Below are positions 49,620 through 62,885 of a DNA stretch of 64,000 nt, in pieces. The translations under genes were made by a program, and so were the position numbers. Location of the stretch: the NCBI GenBank assembly GCA_024397875.1, contig CP073344.1:425001-489000 (forward strand), given 5' to 3'. This DNA is from Amphritea atlantica. Its GTDB lineage: Bacteria > Pseudomonadota > Gammaproteobacteria > Pseudomonadales > Balneatricaceae. A model generated the notes under the pieces. It was not told the DNA's origin. It searched no databases and was given only the letters and a program-made list of their open reading frames with translations. Within the stretch, counting starts at the first letter, position 1, and each line of letters starts with the position of its first letter.

Positions 49620-51389
49620 GTGAAAACTACCCTGTTTGACCTTATATGGAAGCTGAAGCGCGCCCTGGAAAAAGAGGGCCATGCTCCAATTGATCTGCAT
49701 AAGTTTACTGATGATGGTGAATACCGACGTAATATTCTTTTGAATGTGGATAGCAGTCAGTTTCAGTTCAGTGCCGGAATCCGGGCGATATATAAGGATC
49801 TTCTGAAGGATGAGGCGCTGGACCTGACTAAAGAGATCGATCTGCATGAAGCGGCGGCGCAGAATCCGGATAACTTCATTGAAACGGGTCGAGATACACC
49901 GCCGGAAACCGTGGCTGGTGTCGGGGCTGAATCGAAAAAGCCTAACAGGGTAGTTCAGGGACTGTTAGGGGTGGTTTTATTGGTTGGGCTGGTGTTTGGC
50001 TTTAATGTTTTTCAGGGACCGGAGGGTGGAACAGCAGACGTTCAGGCGCTGGCTGTATCCACTGAGAGTAAGGGGGCGACCTCTGAGCAAACGGTACTGA
50101 AAGAGAAAAGGCTGTTTCGCTTGCACGGGTCGAATACCATCGGTGAGACTCTGGCACCTGAACTGTTAAAAGCGTTTCTGATGAATCAGGGCGCTGAGGG
50201 GATTCAGCTTCGTACCACCGCAGTGGAGGTTGAGAATAATCTGCTGTTCCGTATGCCAGGGGATGGCTTTATATCGCGTATTGAGATGCAGGCGCATGGT
50301 TCAAGTACCGGTTTTAAGTCGTTGGATCAGGGCGATACCGATCTGGCTATGGCTTCACGGCGAATCCGGGATGCGGAGAATGATAAACTTTCTTCACGTT
50401 ACGGCGATCTTAAGTCGAAAGGCACCGAGCATATAATCGGCATGGACGGACTGGCCGTTATTGTTAACCCAGCTAATTCGGTCAGTCATCTGAGTACTGC
50501 TCAGCTGGCGATGTTGTTTTCCGGCACGGTCGAGAACTGGTCGGCGTTTGGCGGGCCCGATTTGCCGGTGAGGGTGTACGCCCGGGATGCCAATTCGGGT
50601 ACCTGGGATTCCTTCAAATCGATGGTGCTGAAAAAGCATGATAAAAAACTATCGCCCAATGCTAAGCGTATTGAGTCCAGTATCGAGCTTTCTGATCAGG
50701 TGAGTAAGGAGCAAGGAGCGATCGGTTTTATCGGTCTTCCCTATATTTTGCGGGCGAAGGCGCTGGCGATCTCCGATGAAGAGAATGCTCAGCCTATCTA
50801 TCCAACATCGTTTACTATCTCTACTGAGGATTATCCTCTGGTGCGCCGGCTGTATATGTATGAACCTGCAACGGTGGGCACCGGATCAGTGATCGATCAG
50901 TTTATCCGCTTTGTTTTGTCTGACAAGGGGCAGGATGTGGTAAAAGAGGCCGGGTTTATCTCGCAAAATGTTTATAAAACCCGGCCTGTGCTGAGCAGCC
51001 AGCTACCACCGGCCTATATGCAGCTGACTAAAAATGCAGAACGTCTGTCCCTTAATTTCCGCTTTCACAGTGGCACTATTATGCTCGATAACAAGGCTCA
51101 GCGAGATCTTGACCGGGTAGTGAAATACTTTGAGGACCACCCGGGGCAGTCCGCTATTCTGGTGGGGTTCTCCGACAGTATCGGTGAGCCCGCCGTCAAT
51201 CAGCAGATCTCACAACAGCGTGCGCAGGCGGTAGAACAGGCGCTGCTTGCCAGGGGGATCAATGTGCAGGTTATACAGGGGTTGGGGGAGGCAGTACCCA
51301 TCGCATCGAATATAACCAGTGCCGGTCGTCAGCGTAACCGCCGGGTTGAGATCTGGGTGCGTAGTCCGGATGCAGTGGCCGGTTATTAA
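49620..51389 (+). CDS. membrane-anchored PstS-like phosphate-binding domain fused to OmpA-like domain
   Basis: 589 residues from a GTG (MKTTLFDLIWKLKRALEKEG). Residues 1-105 look cytoplasmic, one span lies at about 111-130, then a PstS-type substrate-binding domain (RLHGSNTIGETLAPELLKAF; ARDANSGTWDSFKSMVL; EQGAIGFIGLPYI), and from about 480 an OmpA/MotB peptidoglycan-binding domain (YFEDHPGQSAILVGFSDSIGE, GRQRNRRVEIWV). It may sense or bind phosphate at the cell wall; function is not known. No pst transport genes are adjacent. A frame from 49590 is less likely. Confidence 0.85.
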   Translation: MKTTLFDLIWKLKRALEKEGHAPIDLHKFTDDGEYRRNILLNVDSSQFQFSAGIRAIYKDLLKDEALDLTKEIDLHEAAAQNPDNFIETGRDTPPETVAGVGAESKKPNRVVQGLLGVVLLVGLVFGFNVFQGPEGGTADVQALAVSTESKGATSEQTVLKEKRLFRLHGSNTIGETLAPELLKAFLMNQGAEGIQLRTTAVEVENNLLFRMPGDGFISRIEMQAHGSSTGFKSLDQGDTDLAMASRRIRDAENDKLSSRYGDLKSKGTEHIIGMDGLAVIVNPANSVSHLSTAQLAMLFSGTVENWSAFGGPDLPVRVYARDANSGTWDSFKSMVLKKHDKKLSPNAKRIESSIELSDQVSKEQGAIGFIGLPYILRAKALAISDEENAQPIYPTSFTISTEDYPLVRRLYMYEPATVGTGSVIDQFIRFVLSDKGQDVVKEAGFISQNVYKTRPVLSSQLPPAYMQLTKNAERLSLNFRFHSGTIMLDNKAQRDLDRVVKYFEDHPGQSAILVGFSDSIGEPAVNQQISQQRAQAVEQALLARGINVQVIQGLGEAVPIASNITSAGRQRNRRVEIWVRSPDAVAGY

Positions 51390-51613
51390 ATCAGTCAGGT
51401 CGTCTACAGCCCGGTGGATCAATCACTCTGCCGGGCTGCTATCTCACCCCGATGTGTCTGATATCTTTTGCGTTTCGCTTTTCTACAGCCCTTCGTGAAA
51501 ATCCTTTCCAGGATTCTCTGAACTATCAATCAATATTTTTTGCTGCACTATTAACGTATTTTTTATCTGCACGGCGGCCTGTTTTTTAAGCCGTGATGAT
51601 TCACCCTGTTGGA

Positions 51614-52234
51614 TTAATCTGCTTTCGGGTGGTTTAGCATCATATTTACTGCAGTATTTACCATCTCGTCCAACTGACTCTGCTCTGTGTAGATGCCGTC
51701 ATTCAGCAGGCGGCAGAGACCATGAAGCGTAGCCCAGTAGACCTGTGCTGTTCGTAGCACTGAGTCACCTGAGCGAATAACGTTCTGTTCACACAGGTGT
51801 TCGATCCAGCTGAGCCAGCTTTTAAAGTGTTCTTTTGATCGCTTCAGCAGTGATTCCGTCGGGGTTCCATTGCGCCATATATCCCGGCCAAACATCAGGT
51901 CGTATTGTTCCCGGTATTTGTAGGCAAGCTCGATATAGGTATGCACATACTGAGTGAAAATTTTCGCCAGTGGCTCCGATGATTCTTTGCTTTGTAGCTC
52001 CTGCAGAAGTGTTTCGACCCGTTGAAACCCCTGCTCGGCAATGGCACACAACAGGGTATTCTTATCTTTAAAGTGGTGGTAAGGGGCGGTTCTGGATACG
52101 CCTACCTTGTCAGCCAGCTTGCGCATTGAGAGGCTTTCGCTGCCTCCCTCTGCGATCATCTCTGTGGCCGAAAGCAACAGTGACTGATGGAGGTCACCGT
52201 GATGATAATTGTGAAGGGGAGCGGTCTGTTTCAT
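51614..52234 (-). CDS. TetR/AcrR family transcriptional regulator
   Basis: 206 residues. Helix-turn-helix at about 28-52 (LSMRKLADKVGVSRTAPYHHFKDKNTLL), helical ligand domain after it. Divergent from a fadH-like gene with two dyads in the shared promoter region, so probably its repressor, responding to an acyl-CoA-like or aromatic ligand (inference). Confidence 0.93.
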   Translation of the reverse strand: MKQTAPLHNYHHGDLHQSLLLSATEMIAEGGSESLSMRKLADKVGVSRTAPYHHFKDKNTLLCAIAEQGFQRVETLLQELQSKESSEPLAKIFTQYVHTYIELAYKYREQYDLMFGRDIWRNGTPTESLLKRSKEHFKSWLSWIEHLCEQNVIRSGDSVLRTAQVYWATLHGLCRLLNDGIYTEQSQLDEMVNTAVNMMLNHPKAD

Positions 52235-52256
52235 CAGGACAATCTATCAATCAATC

Positions 52257-52296
52257 TTGACAGTGTCAAAATATAGCCTTATCTTGACGCTGTCTA
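52257..52296 (+). promoter_or_regulatory. promoter and paired operators between tetR and fadH-like gene
   Basis: A perfect dyad TTGACA-G-TGTCAA is at 52257-52269, and a second imperfect copy TTGACGCTGTCTA at 52284-52296; centres are 27 bp apart. TTGACA (52257-52262), 17 bp, TATCTT (52280-52285) forms a sigma-70 promoter for the plus-strand gene, so the first dyad covers the -35 box and the second starts inside the -10. Confidence 0.75.
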
Positions 52297-52323
52297 GTTT
52301 GGTTTTTCTTGTCACTCCGGTGA

Positions 52324-54402
<2,079 letters not shown>

Positions 54403-54412
54403 GAGCAATAAA

Positions 54413-54435
54413 AAAACCGGGATGTTCCCGGTTTT
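54413..54435. terminator. bidirectional terminator between fadH and msrA
   Basis: AAAACCGGGA, loop TGT, TCCCGGTTTT: a 10-bp stem with A/T tracts on both sides, shared by the convergent genes. Confidence 0.9.
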
Positions 54436-54438
54436 ATG

Positions 54439-54909
54439 TCAGATAGAGCAACCGCCACGCCCGTTTTTCGCATGGTATTGCTGGTGGTACTCTTCCGCTT
54501 TCCAGAACTGGGCCGCCGGCGTGATTTCGGTAACAATCGGGTTGCCGAAAATGCCGCTTTTATCCAGTACTACTTTGCTTTGTTCCGCCATAATTCGTTG
54601 ATGGTCATCATGGTAGAAAATAGCTGAGCGGTACTGGTCTCCGATATCCGGCCCCTGACGATTGAGGGTCGTAGGGTCGTGCATCTGCCAGAAAATATCT
54701 AACAGAGTGTCATAGCTTATTTCCTGGTCGTCAAACTCCAGCTGCACTACTTCGGCGTGGCCGGTTGTTTTATTACAGACGTCCTTGTAGGTAGGGTTTT
54801 CGGTATGTCCGCCCATATAGCCTACGGCGGTTGAAATCACCCCGGGGGTGCTGGCAAAGCGCGATTCAACTCCCCAAAAGCATCCTGCTGCAAATGTTGC
54901 TGTTGGCAT
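54439..54909 (-). CDS. msrA: peptide methionine sulfoxide reductase MsrA
   Basis: 156 residues. Catalytic Cys10 in [13 protein letters not shown], then [27 protein letters not shown] and QYRSAIFYH. It reduces methionine S-sulfoxide. No msrB domain is fused. Its stop lies almost on the terminator shared with fadH. Confidence 0.96.
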   Translation of the reverse strand: MPTATFAAGCFWGVESRFASTPGVISTAVGYMGGHTENPTYKDVCNKTTGHAEVVQLEFDDQEISYDTLLDIFWQMHDPTTLNRQGPDIGDQYRSAIFYHDDHQRIMAEQSKVVLDKSGIFGNPIVTEITPAAQFWKAEEYHQQYHAKNGRGGCSI

Positions 54910-55226
54910 GCTACTGCTCCTGTTTTTCCTGAACTATTGATCTCCACCTATAGATAGATGTTAGACGGATTTTTGTCTTTTGGGATCACTTTTATTGAGT
55001 TATTTGTGAAAATTACAGCTTAATGACGTCAATGTGAATATTTGGTGCGATGCAGCATTGTGTGCGCTTTTATGGTTCTCATGTCTTGCAATTGAAACGG
55101 ATGTGTTTCTGTTAAGTCTATGATAAATAGTAATTTAGCACGTTATTGGCGTGCTGCTTGCTATTCTTTTTGTCAGTTAATAACTCTTTTGCTATGCAAA
55201 AAAGACTATCTGTAAGGGGAATATCA
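54910..55226. other. intergenic region upstream of the TorF-type porin
   Basis: 317 bp. AGCACG (55137-55142) and CGTGCT (55150-55155) form a hairpin in the likely 5' leader. TTGAAA at 55092 and GATAAAT at 55122 could belong to a promoter, but the spacing is poor. No gene seen. Confidence 0.4.
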
Positions 55227-55871
55227 ATGAAAAAGCTTACTAAGACGCTTATCGCTTCAGCTCTGTTATCCGCTTCTGTCAGCAGTTTTGCCGGAGTATC
55301 AGCAAATGTGGGGGCAATGAGTGATTATTGGTTCCGAGGTTTGGATCAGTCCGGTGATGGGGGAAACGCCAGCATGATGGCCGGGCTGGATTATGAAAGT
55401 GATATGGGCTTCTATGCTGGCACCTGGCTGGCGTCTCTGCCAAGTGATCTGGAGTATGATCTGTACGCCGGTTATAGCGGTGCCTATGAGGACTTTAGCT
55501 ATGGCGTAGGCGTTATCGCCTATTTGTATGATAAGTATGAGGGCGATTACGTTGAATATAACCTGAGTGCGGGTTATGGACCGGTCTCAGTTTCATACAA
55601 TATTGGTACCCTCGATGAGCCGGGAGCACCCGATGTGGATTACACCTTTGCCAGTATCACCGGTGAATATGAAGGTGCTTACCTGACTTATGGAGTGTAC
55701 GGCGATGATGTCGATGGTTCCTATTTCGAAGCGGGCTATGGAATGACCTACGAAGGTCTGGATATGTCCGTTGCGGCAATTTTCCCGGATGATGACAACT
55801 CTGCCAATGCCTGGGTCAGTGATACCGACAAGCTGACCTTTACTATCAGCAAGAGCTTCGACCTGCTCTAA
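55227..55871 (+). CDS. TorF family putative porin
   Basis: 214 residues from the ATG with AAGGGGA upstream. Signal peptide to about residue 22 (SSFA-GVS). SANVGAMSDYWFRGLDQSGDGG is the start signature of the TorF/Gcw_chp family, and the rest alternates polar and aromatic residues rich in Asp, Tyr and Gly, as for an outer-membrane beta-barrel, ending in Leu-Leu after a Phe. Substrate unknown. A frame from 55146 is rejected because it hides the signal peptide. Confidence 0.87.
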   Translation: MKKLTKTLIASALLSASVSSFAGVSANVGAMSDYWFRGLDQSGDGGNASMMAGLDYESDMGFYAGTWLASLPSDLEYDLYAGYSGAYEDFSYGVGVIAYLYDKYEGDYVEYNLSAGYGPVSVSYNIGTLDEPGAPDVDYTFASITGEYEGAYLTYGVYGDDVDGSYFEAGYGMTYEGLDMSVAAIFPDDDNSANAWVSDTDKLTFTISKSFDLL

Positions 55872-55931
55872 AGTGTTTGGTTTAAGGGAAGGGCTTGCGC
55901 TTCTCCTCTGTGTTTAACGTTCACTGGTTTT

Positions 55932-55962
55932 ACCCCGGCAGAGATGCCGGGGTATTTTTTTA
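55932..55962 (+). terminator. rho-independent terminator after the porin gene
   Basis: TACCCCGGC (55932-55940), loop AGAGAT, GCCGGGGTA (55947-55955), then seven T. Confidence 0.93.
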
Positions 55963-55980
55963 CAATACCGTTTCCATTAA

Positions 55981-56015
55981 AAAGCCGGTCAGCACTGTTA
56001 GTGCTGACCGGCTTT
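55981..56015 (-). terminator. terminator after gatB
   Basis: AAAGCCGGTCAGCAC (55981-55995) and GTGCTGACCGGCTTT (56001-56015) form a 15-bp perfect stem; on the minus strand T-rich sequence follows. It lies 18 bp after the gatB stop. Confidence 0.88.
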
Positions 56016-56033
56016 AAATAATGCTGTCGATGC

Positions 56034-57491
56034 TCAGCTGTTAGCTAAGGCATCCAGCTTTTGTTTCAGCAGTCCCTGAACCTGGCCCGGGTTAGCCTTG
56101 CCTTGTGAGGCCTGCATCACCTTGCCCATAAAGAAACCGATCATCTTGCCACGCTTATCGGGTTCGGCGCTGACATACTGATCAACCTGAGGCTGGTTCG
56201 CCGCGATCACATCATCCACCATCGACTCAATGGCACTGCTGTCAGTCACCTGCTTCAGACCTTTGGCTTCAATCACTTCATCAGCGCTGCCTTCACCGGC
56301 CCACATCGCTTCAAACACCTGCTTGGCTATTTTGCCAGTGATGGTGTTGTCTTTGATACGCAGCAGCAGGCCGCCCAGCATCTCAGCAGAGACCGGGGAG
56401 TGGGTGATGTCGGTATCGTTCTGATTCAGATGCTTTGACAGCTCGCCCATAACCCAGTTTGCGGCCAGTTTGGCATCGCCTGCGGTCGTTGCAGCGGTTT
56501 CAAAATAACTGCTCAGATCACGATAGGCTGACAGCACCATCGCATCGTATTCGCTCAGCTGATACTGCTCGATAAAGCGTGCTTTACGGGCATCCGGCAG
56601 TTCGGGCAGGGTGCTGCGCAGCTGATCAATATAGTCGTCATCGATCACGATAGGCAGCAGGTCAGGGCAGGGGAAGTAACGATAATCGTTGGCTTCTTCC
56701 TTACTGCGCATTGAGCGGGTTTCATCTTTATTGGCATCGTACAGGCGGGTTTCCTGAGTGATGCTGCCGCCATCTTCCAGAATATCGATCTGACGGATGA
56801 TTTCGCCCTTGATCGCTTTTTCAATAAAGCGGAATGAGTTGATGTTCTTGGTTTCAGTCCGGTTGCCGAGTTTTTCCTCACCCTTGTAACGCACCGAGAC
56901 GTTACAGTCGCAGCGGAAAGACCCCTCGGACATGTTGCCGTCACAGATCCTCAGGTTGGTTACGATTGAGTGGATCTTCTTAACGTAGGCCACCGCTTCC
57001 TCTGCACTGCGCATGTCCGGTTCAGAGACGATTTCCAGCAGGGGGGTGCCGGCCCGGTTAAGGTCGATACCGGTCATGTTGGGGAACTCTTCATGCAGGG
57101 ACTTACCGGCATCCTCTTCCAGATGTGCCCGGGTGACCCCGACGCGCTTGGTGGTACCATCTTCCAGCTCAATATCTACATGCCCGGTGCCAACAATCGG
57201 GTGAAACAGCTGACTGGTCTGATACCCTTTGGGCAGATCCGGATAGAAGTAGTTTTTGCGGTCAAATACCGAGGTGTAGCCGATCTCAGCATCAATCGCC
57301 AGGCCAAACAATACCGCCATTCGCAATGCTTCAGCGTTAAATACTGGCAGGGTACCCGGCAGGGCCAGATCGACCGCACAGGCCTGAGTGTTTGGCTCTG
57401 CACCAAAAGCGGTGCTGGCCCCGGAAAATATTTTGGACTTAGTCGCCAGTTGGGCGTGAATCTCAAGCCCGATGACTGCTTCCCATTCCAT
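56034..57491 (-). CDS. gatB: aspartyl/glutamyl-tRNA amidotransferase subunit B
   Basis: 485 residues. It opens [24 protein letters not shown] and has the family blocks [47 protein letters not shown] and [13 protein letters not shown], then the YqeY-like helical tail. It forms GatCAB with GatA and GatC, converting Glu-tRNA-Gln or Asp-tRNA-Asn by transamidation. Third gene of gatCAB on the minus strand. Confidence 0.97.
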   Translation of the reverse strand: MEWEAVIGLEIHAQLATKSKIFSGASTAFGAEPNTQACAVDLALPGTLPVFNAEALRMAVLFGLAIDAEIGYTSVFDRKNYFYPDLPKGYQTSQLFHPIVGTGHVDIELEDGTTKRVGVTRAHLEEDAGKSLHEEFPNMTGIDLNRAGTPLLEIVSEPDMRSAEEAVAYVKKIHSIVTNLRICDGNMSEGSFRCDCNVSVRYKGEEKLGNRTETKNINSFRFIEKAIKGEIIRQIDILEDGGSITQETRLYDANKDETRSMRSKEEANDYRYFPCPDLLPIVIDDDYIDQLRSTLPELPDARKARFIEQYQLSEYDAMVLSAYRDLSSYFETAATTAGDAKLAANWVMGELSKHLNQNDTDITHSPVSAEMLGGLLLRIKDNTITGKIAKQVFEAMWAGEGSADEVIEAKGLKQVTDSSAIESMVDDVIAANQPQVDQYVSAEPDKRGKMIGFFMGKVMQASQGKANPGQVQGLLKQKLDALANS

Positions 57492-57602
57492 TCTGTAAAC
57501 CTCTTCTTGCAGTTGCTCTTCGGCACTCGCCTGAATAACCGCTGCGTTAAATTCTGTTTCCCGTGCTTAGCCGCTGCTTGGCGACCAGGCTTCTTTTTAC
57601 AT

Positions 57603-59051
57603 TCAGCGAACGGGTCTCTGACGATGCCAGTCGGTTGCCTGCTGGAACTGATGCGCTGCATTGAGCAGCCTTTCTTCGGCAAAGTAATTACCGATCAGTT
57701 GCAGGCCAACAGGCAGGCCGTTGGCAAATCCACAGGGGACAGACATTCCCGGCATACCGGCCAGGTTCAGGGAGATCGTGAAAATATCCTCCATATACAT
57801 CGCGACCGGATCTGAGCTCTTTTCACCCAGTTTAAATGCCGGATGCGGTGTCGTCGGCCCCATAATGATATCGACCTCGGACAGCGCGTTGACGAAATCC
57901 TGCTGGATCAGGCGGCGGATCTGTAGCGCTTTTTTATAGTAGGCGTCATAGAACCCTTCAGACAGGGCATAGGTGCCGACCATAATGCGTCGCTTAACCT
58001 CTTCACCAAATCCTTCCCCGCGGCTGCGCTTATACATATCTTCCAGATCGACCGGGTCTTCACAGCGGTAACCGTAGCGTACGCCATCAAACCGGGACAG
58101 GTTGGAGGAGGCTTCTGCCGGAGCAATAATATAGTAAGCCGGAATTGCCAGATGGGTATTTGGCAGACTGACCTCTTTTACCGTTGCGCCCAGCGCTTCA
58201 AACTCGCGGATCGCATTTTGTACCTGAGCGGTGATCTGTGGATCTATCTCGCCGGAGAAAAACTCTTTCGGCAGGCCTATTTTCAGCCCCTTGAGGGAGT
58301 CATTCAGGGTCAGCGTATAGTCGGGCACCGCTTTATCGATACTGGTTGAGTCTTTTGGATCGAACCCGGCCATAACATTCAGCATCATCGCATTATCTTC
58401 GGCGGTGCGGGCCATAGGGCCGCCCTGATCCAGAGATGAGGCATAAGCGATCATGCCATACCGGGATACCCTGCCATAAGTGGGTTTAAGTCCGGTAATG
58501 CCACACAGCGCAGCGGGCTGACGGATTGAACCGCCGGTATCGGTGCCGGTCGCTGCCGGAGCCAGTCCGCCAGCGATGGCCGCAGCTGAGCCACCGGATG
58601 ATCCACCCGGTACACACTCGGTGTTCCAGGGGTTGCGAGCCGCGCCATAGAAACTGGACTCATTGGAAGAGCCCATGGCGAACTCATCCATATTGGTCTT
58701 GCCCAGACTTACCGCGCCGGCATGATTGAAGTTTTCAATCACGGTGGCGTTGTAGGGCGAAATGAAATTATCCAGCATCCGTGAGCCGCAACTGGTGCGT
58801 ACGCCTTCGGTGCAGAAAATATCTTTGTGGGCGATCGGCAGGCCGGTGAAGGGGCCTGCATCCCCGGCAGCGCGGCGCTGATCAGCGGTTTTGGCCTGGG
58901 CCAGTGCCTGCTCTTCAGTGACGGTGATAAAGCTGTTCAGCGAGCCATCTTCTGCCCTGATCCGGTCCAGGTAGTTGCGGGTCAGCTCAACACTGCTGAA
59001 TTCACCAGTTGCCAACCCCTGTGCCAGTTCGGCGAGTGTTTTGTCTAACAT
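57603..59051 (-). CDS. gatA: aspartyl/glutamyl-tRNA amidotransferase subunit A
   Basis: 482 residues, amidase-signature enzyme. The Ser-cisSer-Lys triad is visible as Lys76 (PIAHKDIF), Ser151 ([10 protein letters not shown]) and Ser175 (TGGSIRQPA). It releases ammonia from glutamine for GatB. The 111-bp gap to gatB contains no gene. Confidence 0.97.
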   Translation of the reverse strand: MLDKTLAELAQGLATGEFSSVELTRNYLDRIRAEDGSLNSFITVTEEQALAQAKTADQRRAAGDAGPFTGLPIAHKDIFCTEGVRTSCGSRMLDNFISPYNATVIENFNHAGAVSLGKTNMDEFAMGSSNESSFYGAARNPWNTECVPGGSSGGSAAAIAGGLAPAATGTDTGGSIRQPAALCGITGLKPTYGRVSRYGMIAYASSLDQGGPMARTAEDNAMMLNVMAGFDPKDSTSIDKAVPDYTLTLNDSLKGLKIGLPKEFFSGEIDPQITAQVQNAIREFEALGATVKEVSLPNTHLAIPAYYIIAPAEASSNLSRFDGVRYGYRCEDPVDLEDMYKRSRGEGFGEEVKRRIMVGTYALSEGFYDAYYKKALQIRRLIQQDFVNALSEVDIIMGPTTPHPAFKLGEKSSDPVAMYMEDIFTISLNLAGMPGMSVPCGFANGLPVGLQLIGNYFAEERLLNAAHQFQQATDWHRQRPVR

Positions 59052-59090
59052 AACGTTTGTAAATCCTTAAAACGGGTGTCTGGTCCGAGA

Positions 59091-59378
59091 TTACTCGATC
59101 ACTTTAGGGACCTGGAACAGGCCTGCTTCAACGGCCGGAGCCACTGTCTGAAGGTGGTCACGCTGATTCCCTTCGGTCACCTCATCGATACGTAAGCGCT
59201 GAATGGCGTCCATCGGATGGGCCATTGGGGCGATATCATGAGTATCGACTGCCTGCATCTGGTCGACCAGGTCAAGAATATTACTGAGGTTTTCAGCGTA
59301 TTCCTGAATATCTTGCCCGGCGATATTTAATCTTGCCAGATGAGCGATCTTTTCGACGTCTGTGCGGTCTAACGACAT
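59091..59378 (-). CDS. gatC: aspartyl/glutamyl-tRNA amidotransferase subunit C
   Basis: 95 residues: [12 protein letters not shown] at the N terminus and the [20 protein letters not shown] NILDLVDQM segment with [13 protein letters not shown] match GatC, which stabilises the GatA-GatB complex. First gene of the operon, divergent from mreB. Confidence 0.95.
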   Translation of the reverse strand: MSLDRTDVEKIAHLARLNIAGQDIQEYAENLSNILDLVDQMQAVDTHDIAPMAHPMDAIQRLRIDEVTEGNQRDHLQTVAPAVEAGLFQVPKVIE

Positions 59379-59523
59379 TGCTGGATTCTCATTACTATGT
59401 AATTTGGTCTGAAAACTAAAATAAAGCGCTACGTTAACACATTTGCAGCTTGCCCAAAATCCCCGCCATTGCTACAGTGGGCCTGTTTTTTTGATCAAGT
59501 GAATGTGCAGTCGCACAATCTAA

Positions 59524-60579
<1,056 letters not shown>

Positions 60580-60643
60580 GTCTGAATGATCTGAATGGTT
60601 GATTTACCCAATCTGAAGGAACAGTTCCAGCTGGAGGTGTTCC

Positions 60644-61555
60644 ATCGCTAGTATATTCATTAGCGGGTCCTTACGGGCCCGTTTTGTCATTCTGTTAGTG
60701 CTGTCACTGGTGCTTATCTTTCTGGACCTGAAGTGGGCCAGTATGCATCAGACACGTTCCTATCTTTCGTTGTTGATCACGCCGCTGCAATGGGTTGTTG
60801 ATGCCCCCGCGCAGGTGGCGGATGAACTCAGTGATGTTCTGGTGACCCGCAGTCAGCTGAGCGATGAGAACCGCCGTCTGCGTCAGGAAGCACTGCTGTT
60901 GAAACAGCGGGTTCAGCAGGTATCGGCGCTGACCGCTGAGAATGTCCGGCTGCGTGAACTGTTGAACGGTCGTCAGCGACTCGAGCAGGATGTTTTCCTG
61001 ACCAAACTGATCGGAGTGAACCCTGATCCGTTCCAACATCAGATTATTCTTAACCGGGGCTCAGAAGATCATGCCTATGTGGGCCAGGCGGTGCTCGACT
61101 CCGGCGGCATTATGGGGCAGGTCGTCGAAGTAACCCACTATACCAGCAGGGCGATGCTGATCACCGATTCGCGTCATGCAATTCCTGTTGAGGTAAATCG
61201 CAACGGTTTTCGTTCTATTGCGCTGGGTAACGGTTCAGTGAATCAACTGGAGCTGGTGCATGTGCCGGATACTGCGGATATTCGTGCAGGAGATCTGCTG
61301 GTTTCCTCCGGATTGGGGGGGCGTTTCCCGCAGGGCTACCCGGTGGCTAAGGTAGTCAGTGTGCAGCGGGATCCTGGTGCACCGTTTGCTCTGGTAAAAG
61401 CAGAGCCTGCCGCAATGCTGAATAAAAGCCGGCATATATTGCTGGTGGATATGCCTCAGGCACCGGAGCTGCCGCCTGAGATAGAGCAGACTCACAGTGA
61501 GAAAATAAAGCCTCAGCAGACCAGTATAAATGTTCCGGAGGCTGAGGGTGAATAG
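60644..61555 (+). CDS. mreC: rod shape-determining protein MreC
   Basis: About 303 residues if translation starts at ATC 60644 (MASIFISGSLRARFVILLVL...). One membrane span, a coiled coil (about 70-115; LSDENRRLRQEALLLKQRVQQ), then two beta-barrel domains (GVNPDPFQHQIILNRGS, VTHYTSRAMLITDSRHAIPVEV, VSSGLGGRFPQGYPVAKV). No in-frame ATG, GTG or TTG lies at the expected place; the first is GTG 60698, inside the membrane span and without RBS. ATC 60644 follows GGAGG by 6 bp. The C terminus is Glu/Gln/Pro-rich. Links MreB to the periplasmic synthesis machinery. Confidence 0.85.
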   Translation: MASIFISGSLRARFVILLVLSLVLIFLDLKWASMHQTRSYLSLLITPLQWVVDAPAQVADELSDVLVTRSQLSDENRRLRQEALLLKQRVQQVSALTAENVRLRELLNGRQRLEQDVFLTKLIGVNPDPFQHQIILNRGSEDHAYVGQAVLDSGGIMGQVVEVTHYTSRAMLITDSRHAIPVEVNRNGFRSIALGNGSVNQLELVHVPDTADIRAGDLLVSSGLGGRFPQGYPVAKVVSVQRDPGAPFALVKAEPAAMLNKSRHILLVDMPQAPELPPEIEQTHSEKIKPQQTSINVPEAEGE

Positions 61556-62033
61556 CCAGCGGGGCGGAGGGTCGATCATCCTGGCCACTTTCCTGCTGGG
61601 ATATATGCTCAGCCAGATGCCTCTGCCACAGTTTGCTGAGTGGTTCAGGCCTGAGTGGGTGGCTATGATTCTGATCTACTGGGTGATGGCGCTGCCGGAA
61701 CGGATCGGTCTGGGGACCGCTGCGCTGGTGGGCCTGGGACTTGATCTGATTAAAGGCAGTCCGATGGGGCTGAATATGCTGTCACTGCTGATCATTGCCT
61801 ATCTGACATTGCTGCTCTACAAACGGCTGCGGATGTTTCCGCTGGTGCAGCAGGCCGTCATGGTGATGGTGCTGGTGGGAATCAATCAGCTGATCTTTAA
61901 CTGGATACACAGTCTGATGGGAACCCGCAGTGACAGCCTGATCTTTCTGCTGCCAGCGTTGATGAGTGCTGCTCTGTGGCCCTGGTTGTTTATTATCCTG
62001 AGAGGGCTGCGCCGGACTTTCAGGGTGTCCTGA
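61548..62033 (+). CDS. mreD: rod shape-determining protein MreD
   Basis: 161 residues from GTG 61548, preceded by GGAGG and overlapping the mreC stop by 8 bp. About five membrane spans; EWVAMILIYWVMALPERIGLGTAALVGLGLDLIKGSPMGLN is the MreD core. It completes the MreBCD elongasome unit. Confidence 0.92.
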   Translation: MNSQRGGGSIILATFLLGYMLSQMPLPQFAEWFRPEWVAMILIYWVMALPERIGLGTAALVGLGLDLIKGSPMGLNMLSLLIIAYLTLLLYKRLRMFPLVQQAVMVMVLVGINQLIFNWIHSLMGTRSDSLIFLLPALMSAALWPWLFIILRGLRRTFRVS

Positions 62034-62055
62034 TGTTTAAGTGGCGGTTTCTGTG

Positions 62056-62691
62056 ATGACTAATTCTGACTGTTTTGATTCTGAAATTGCTGATCTCAGA
62101 CAAGATGTTCCTGAACTGGTACTCGCTTCTGCTTCTCCCCGGCGTTTAGAGTTGTTGCAGCAGATCGGAGTGACTTGCAGTGTCAGGCCGGTTGATATTC
62201 CTGAAGTTGTGCAGCCAGGGGAATCTCCTCAGGCGTTTGTTGAGCGGCTCGCCAGAGAGAAGGCCTGTGCTGGGCTGACTGTCGCAGCAGAGGGCGTCGT
62301 GGTACTGGGGGCGGACACCGTCGTGGTCAGTAATGAGCAAATTCTGGGTAAGCCTGCAAACCGGGATGAGGCGCTGGCAATGCTGCAGCAGCTTTCCGGC
62401 TCGAAACATCGGGTGATGACTGCGGTAGCAGTCACAAACCGGGAACGAATCCTCACTCAGGTAGTCACTACAGAAGTACAGTTCCGAACATTGAGTCAGG
62501 CTGAGTGCGAATGCTACTGGGACACCGGCGAACCCTGTGACAAGGCCGGGGCCTACGGTATTCAGGGTTTAGGCGCGGTTTTTGTTGCTAGTATTAATGG
62601 CAGTTACTCTGCTGTCGTTGGACTCCCGCTGGCAGAGACCGCTGCGCTGTTGGATAGATTTGGTATACCTGTATGGCAGGTTGGGTGTTGA
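62056..62691 (+). CDS. maf: Maf-family nucleoside triphosphate pyrophosphatase
   Basis: 211 residues from ATG 62056 (a GTG at 62041 is possible). Motifs LASASPRRLELLQQIG, REKA, LGADTVVV, ILGKP and DKAGAYGIQGLGAVFV match the YhdE dTTP/UTP pyrophosphatase subfamily. It hydrolyses non-canonical or surplus nucleotides. The mreD-maf-rng order is conserved. Confidence 0.93.
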   Translation: MTNSDCFDSEIADLRQDVPELVLASASPRRLELLQQIGVTCSVRPVDIPEVVQPGESPQAFVERLAREKACAGLTVAAEGVVVLGADTVVVSNEQILGKPANRDEALAMLQQLSGSKHRVMTAVAVTNRERILTQVVTTEVQFRTLSQAECECYWDTGEPCDKAGAYGIQGLGAVFVASINGSYSAVVGLPLAETAALLDRFGIPVWQVGC

Positions 62692-62885
62692 TTTCGCAGT
62701 GAGTGGGTGCTGAAGTAATTAACATCGCCTACAGGTATTTTTGATGCAGGGGAGGGCTCGTCCTGCGCTGATGTCTGATTTGTTTTTTTAAAGAGTATTC
62801 ACAAAGATTACGGTGCTTGCCGGTTTCAGGTGTAGTATCCAAGAAGACTGACGGGACCTGGTGACGGGTCTCCTAGGGATGGATT

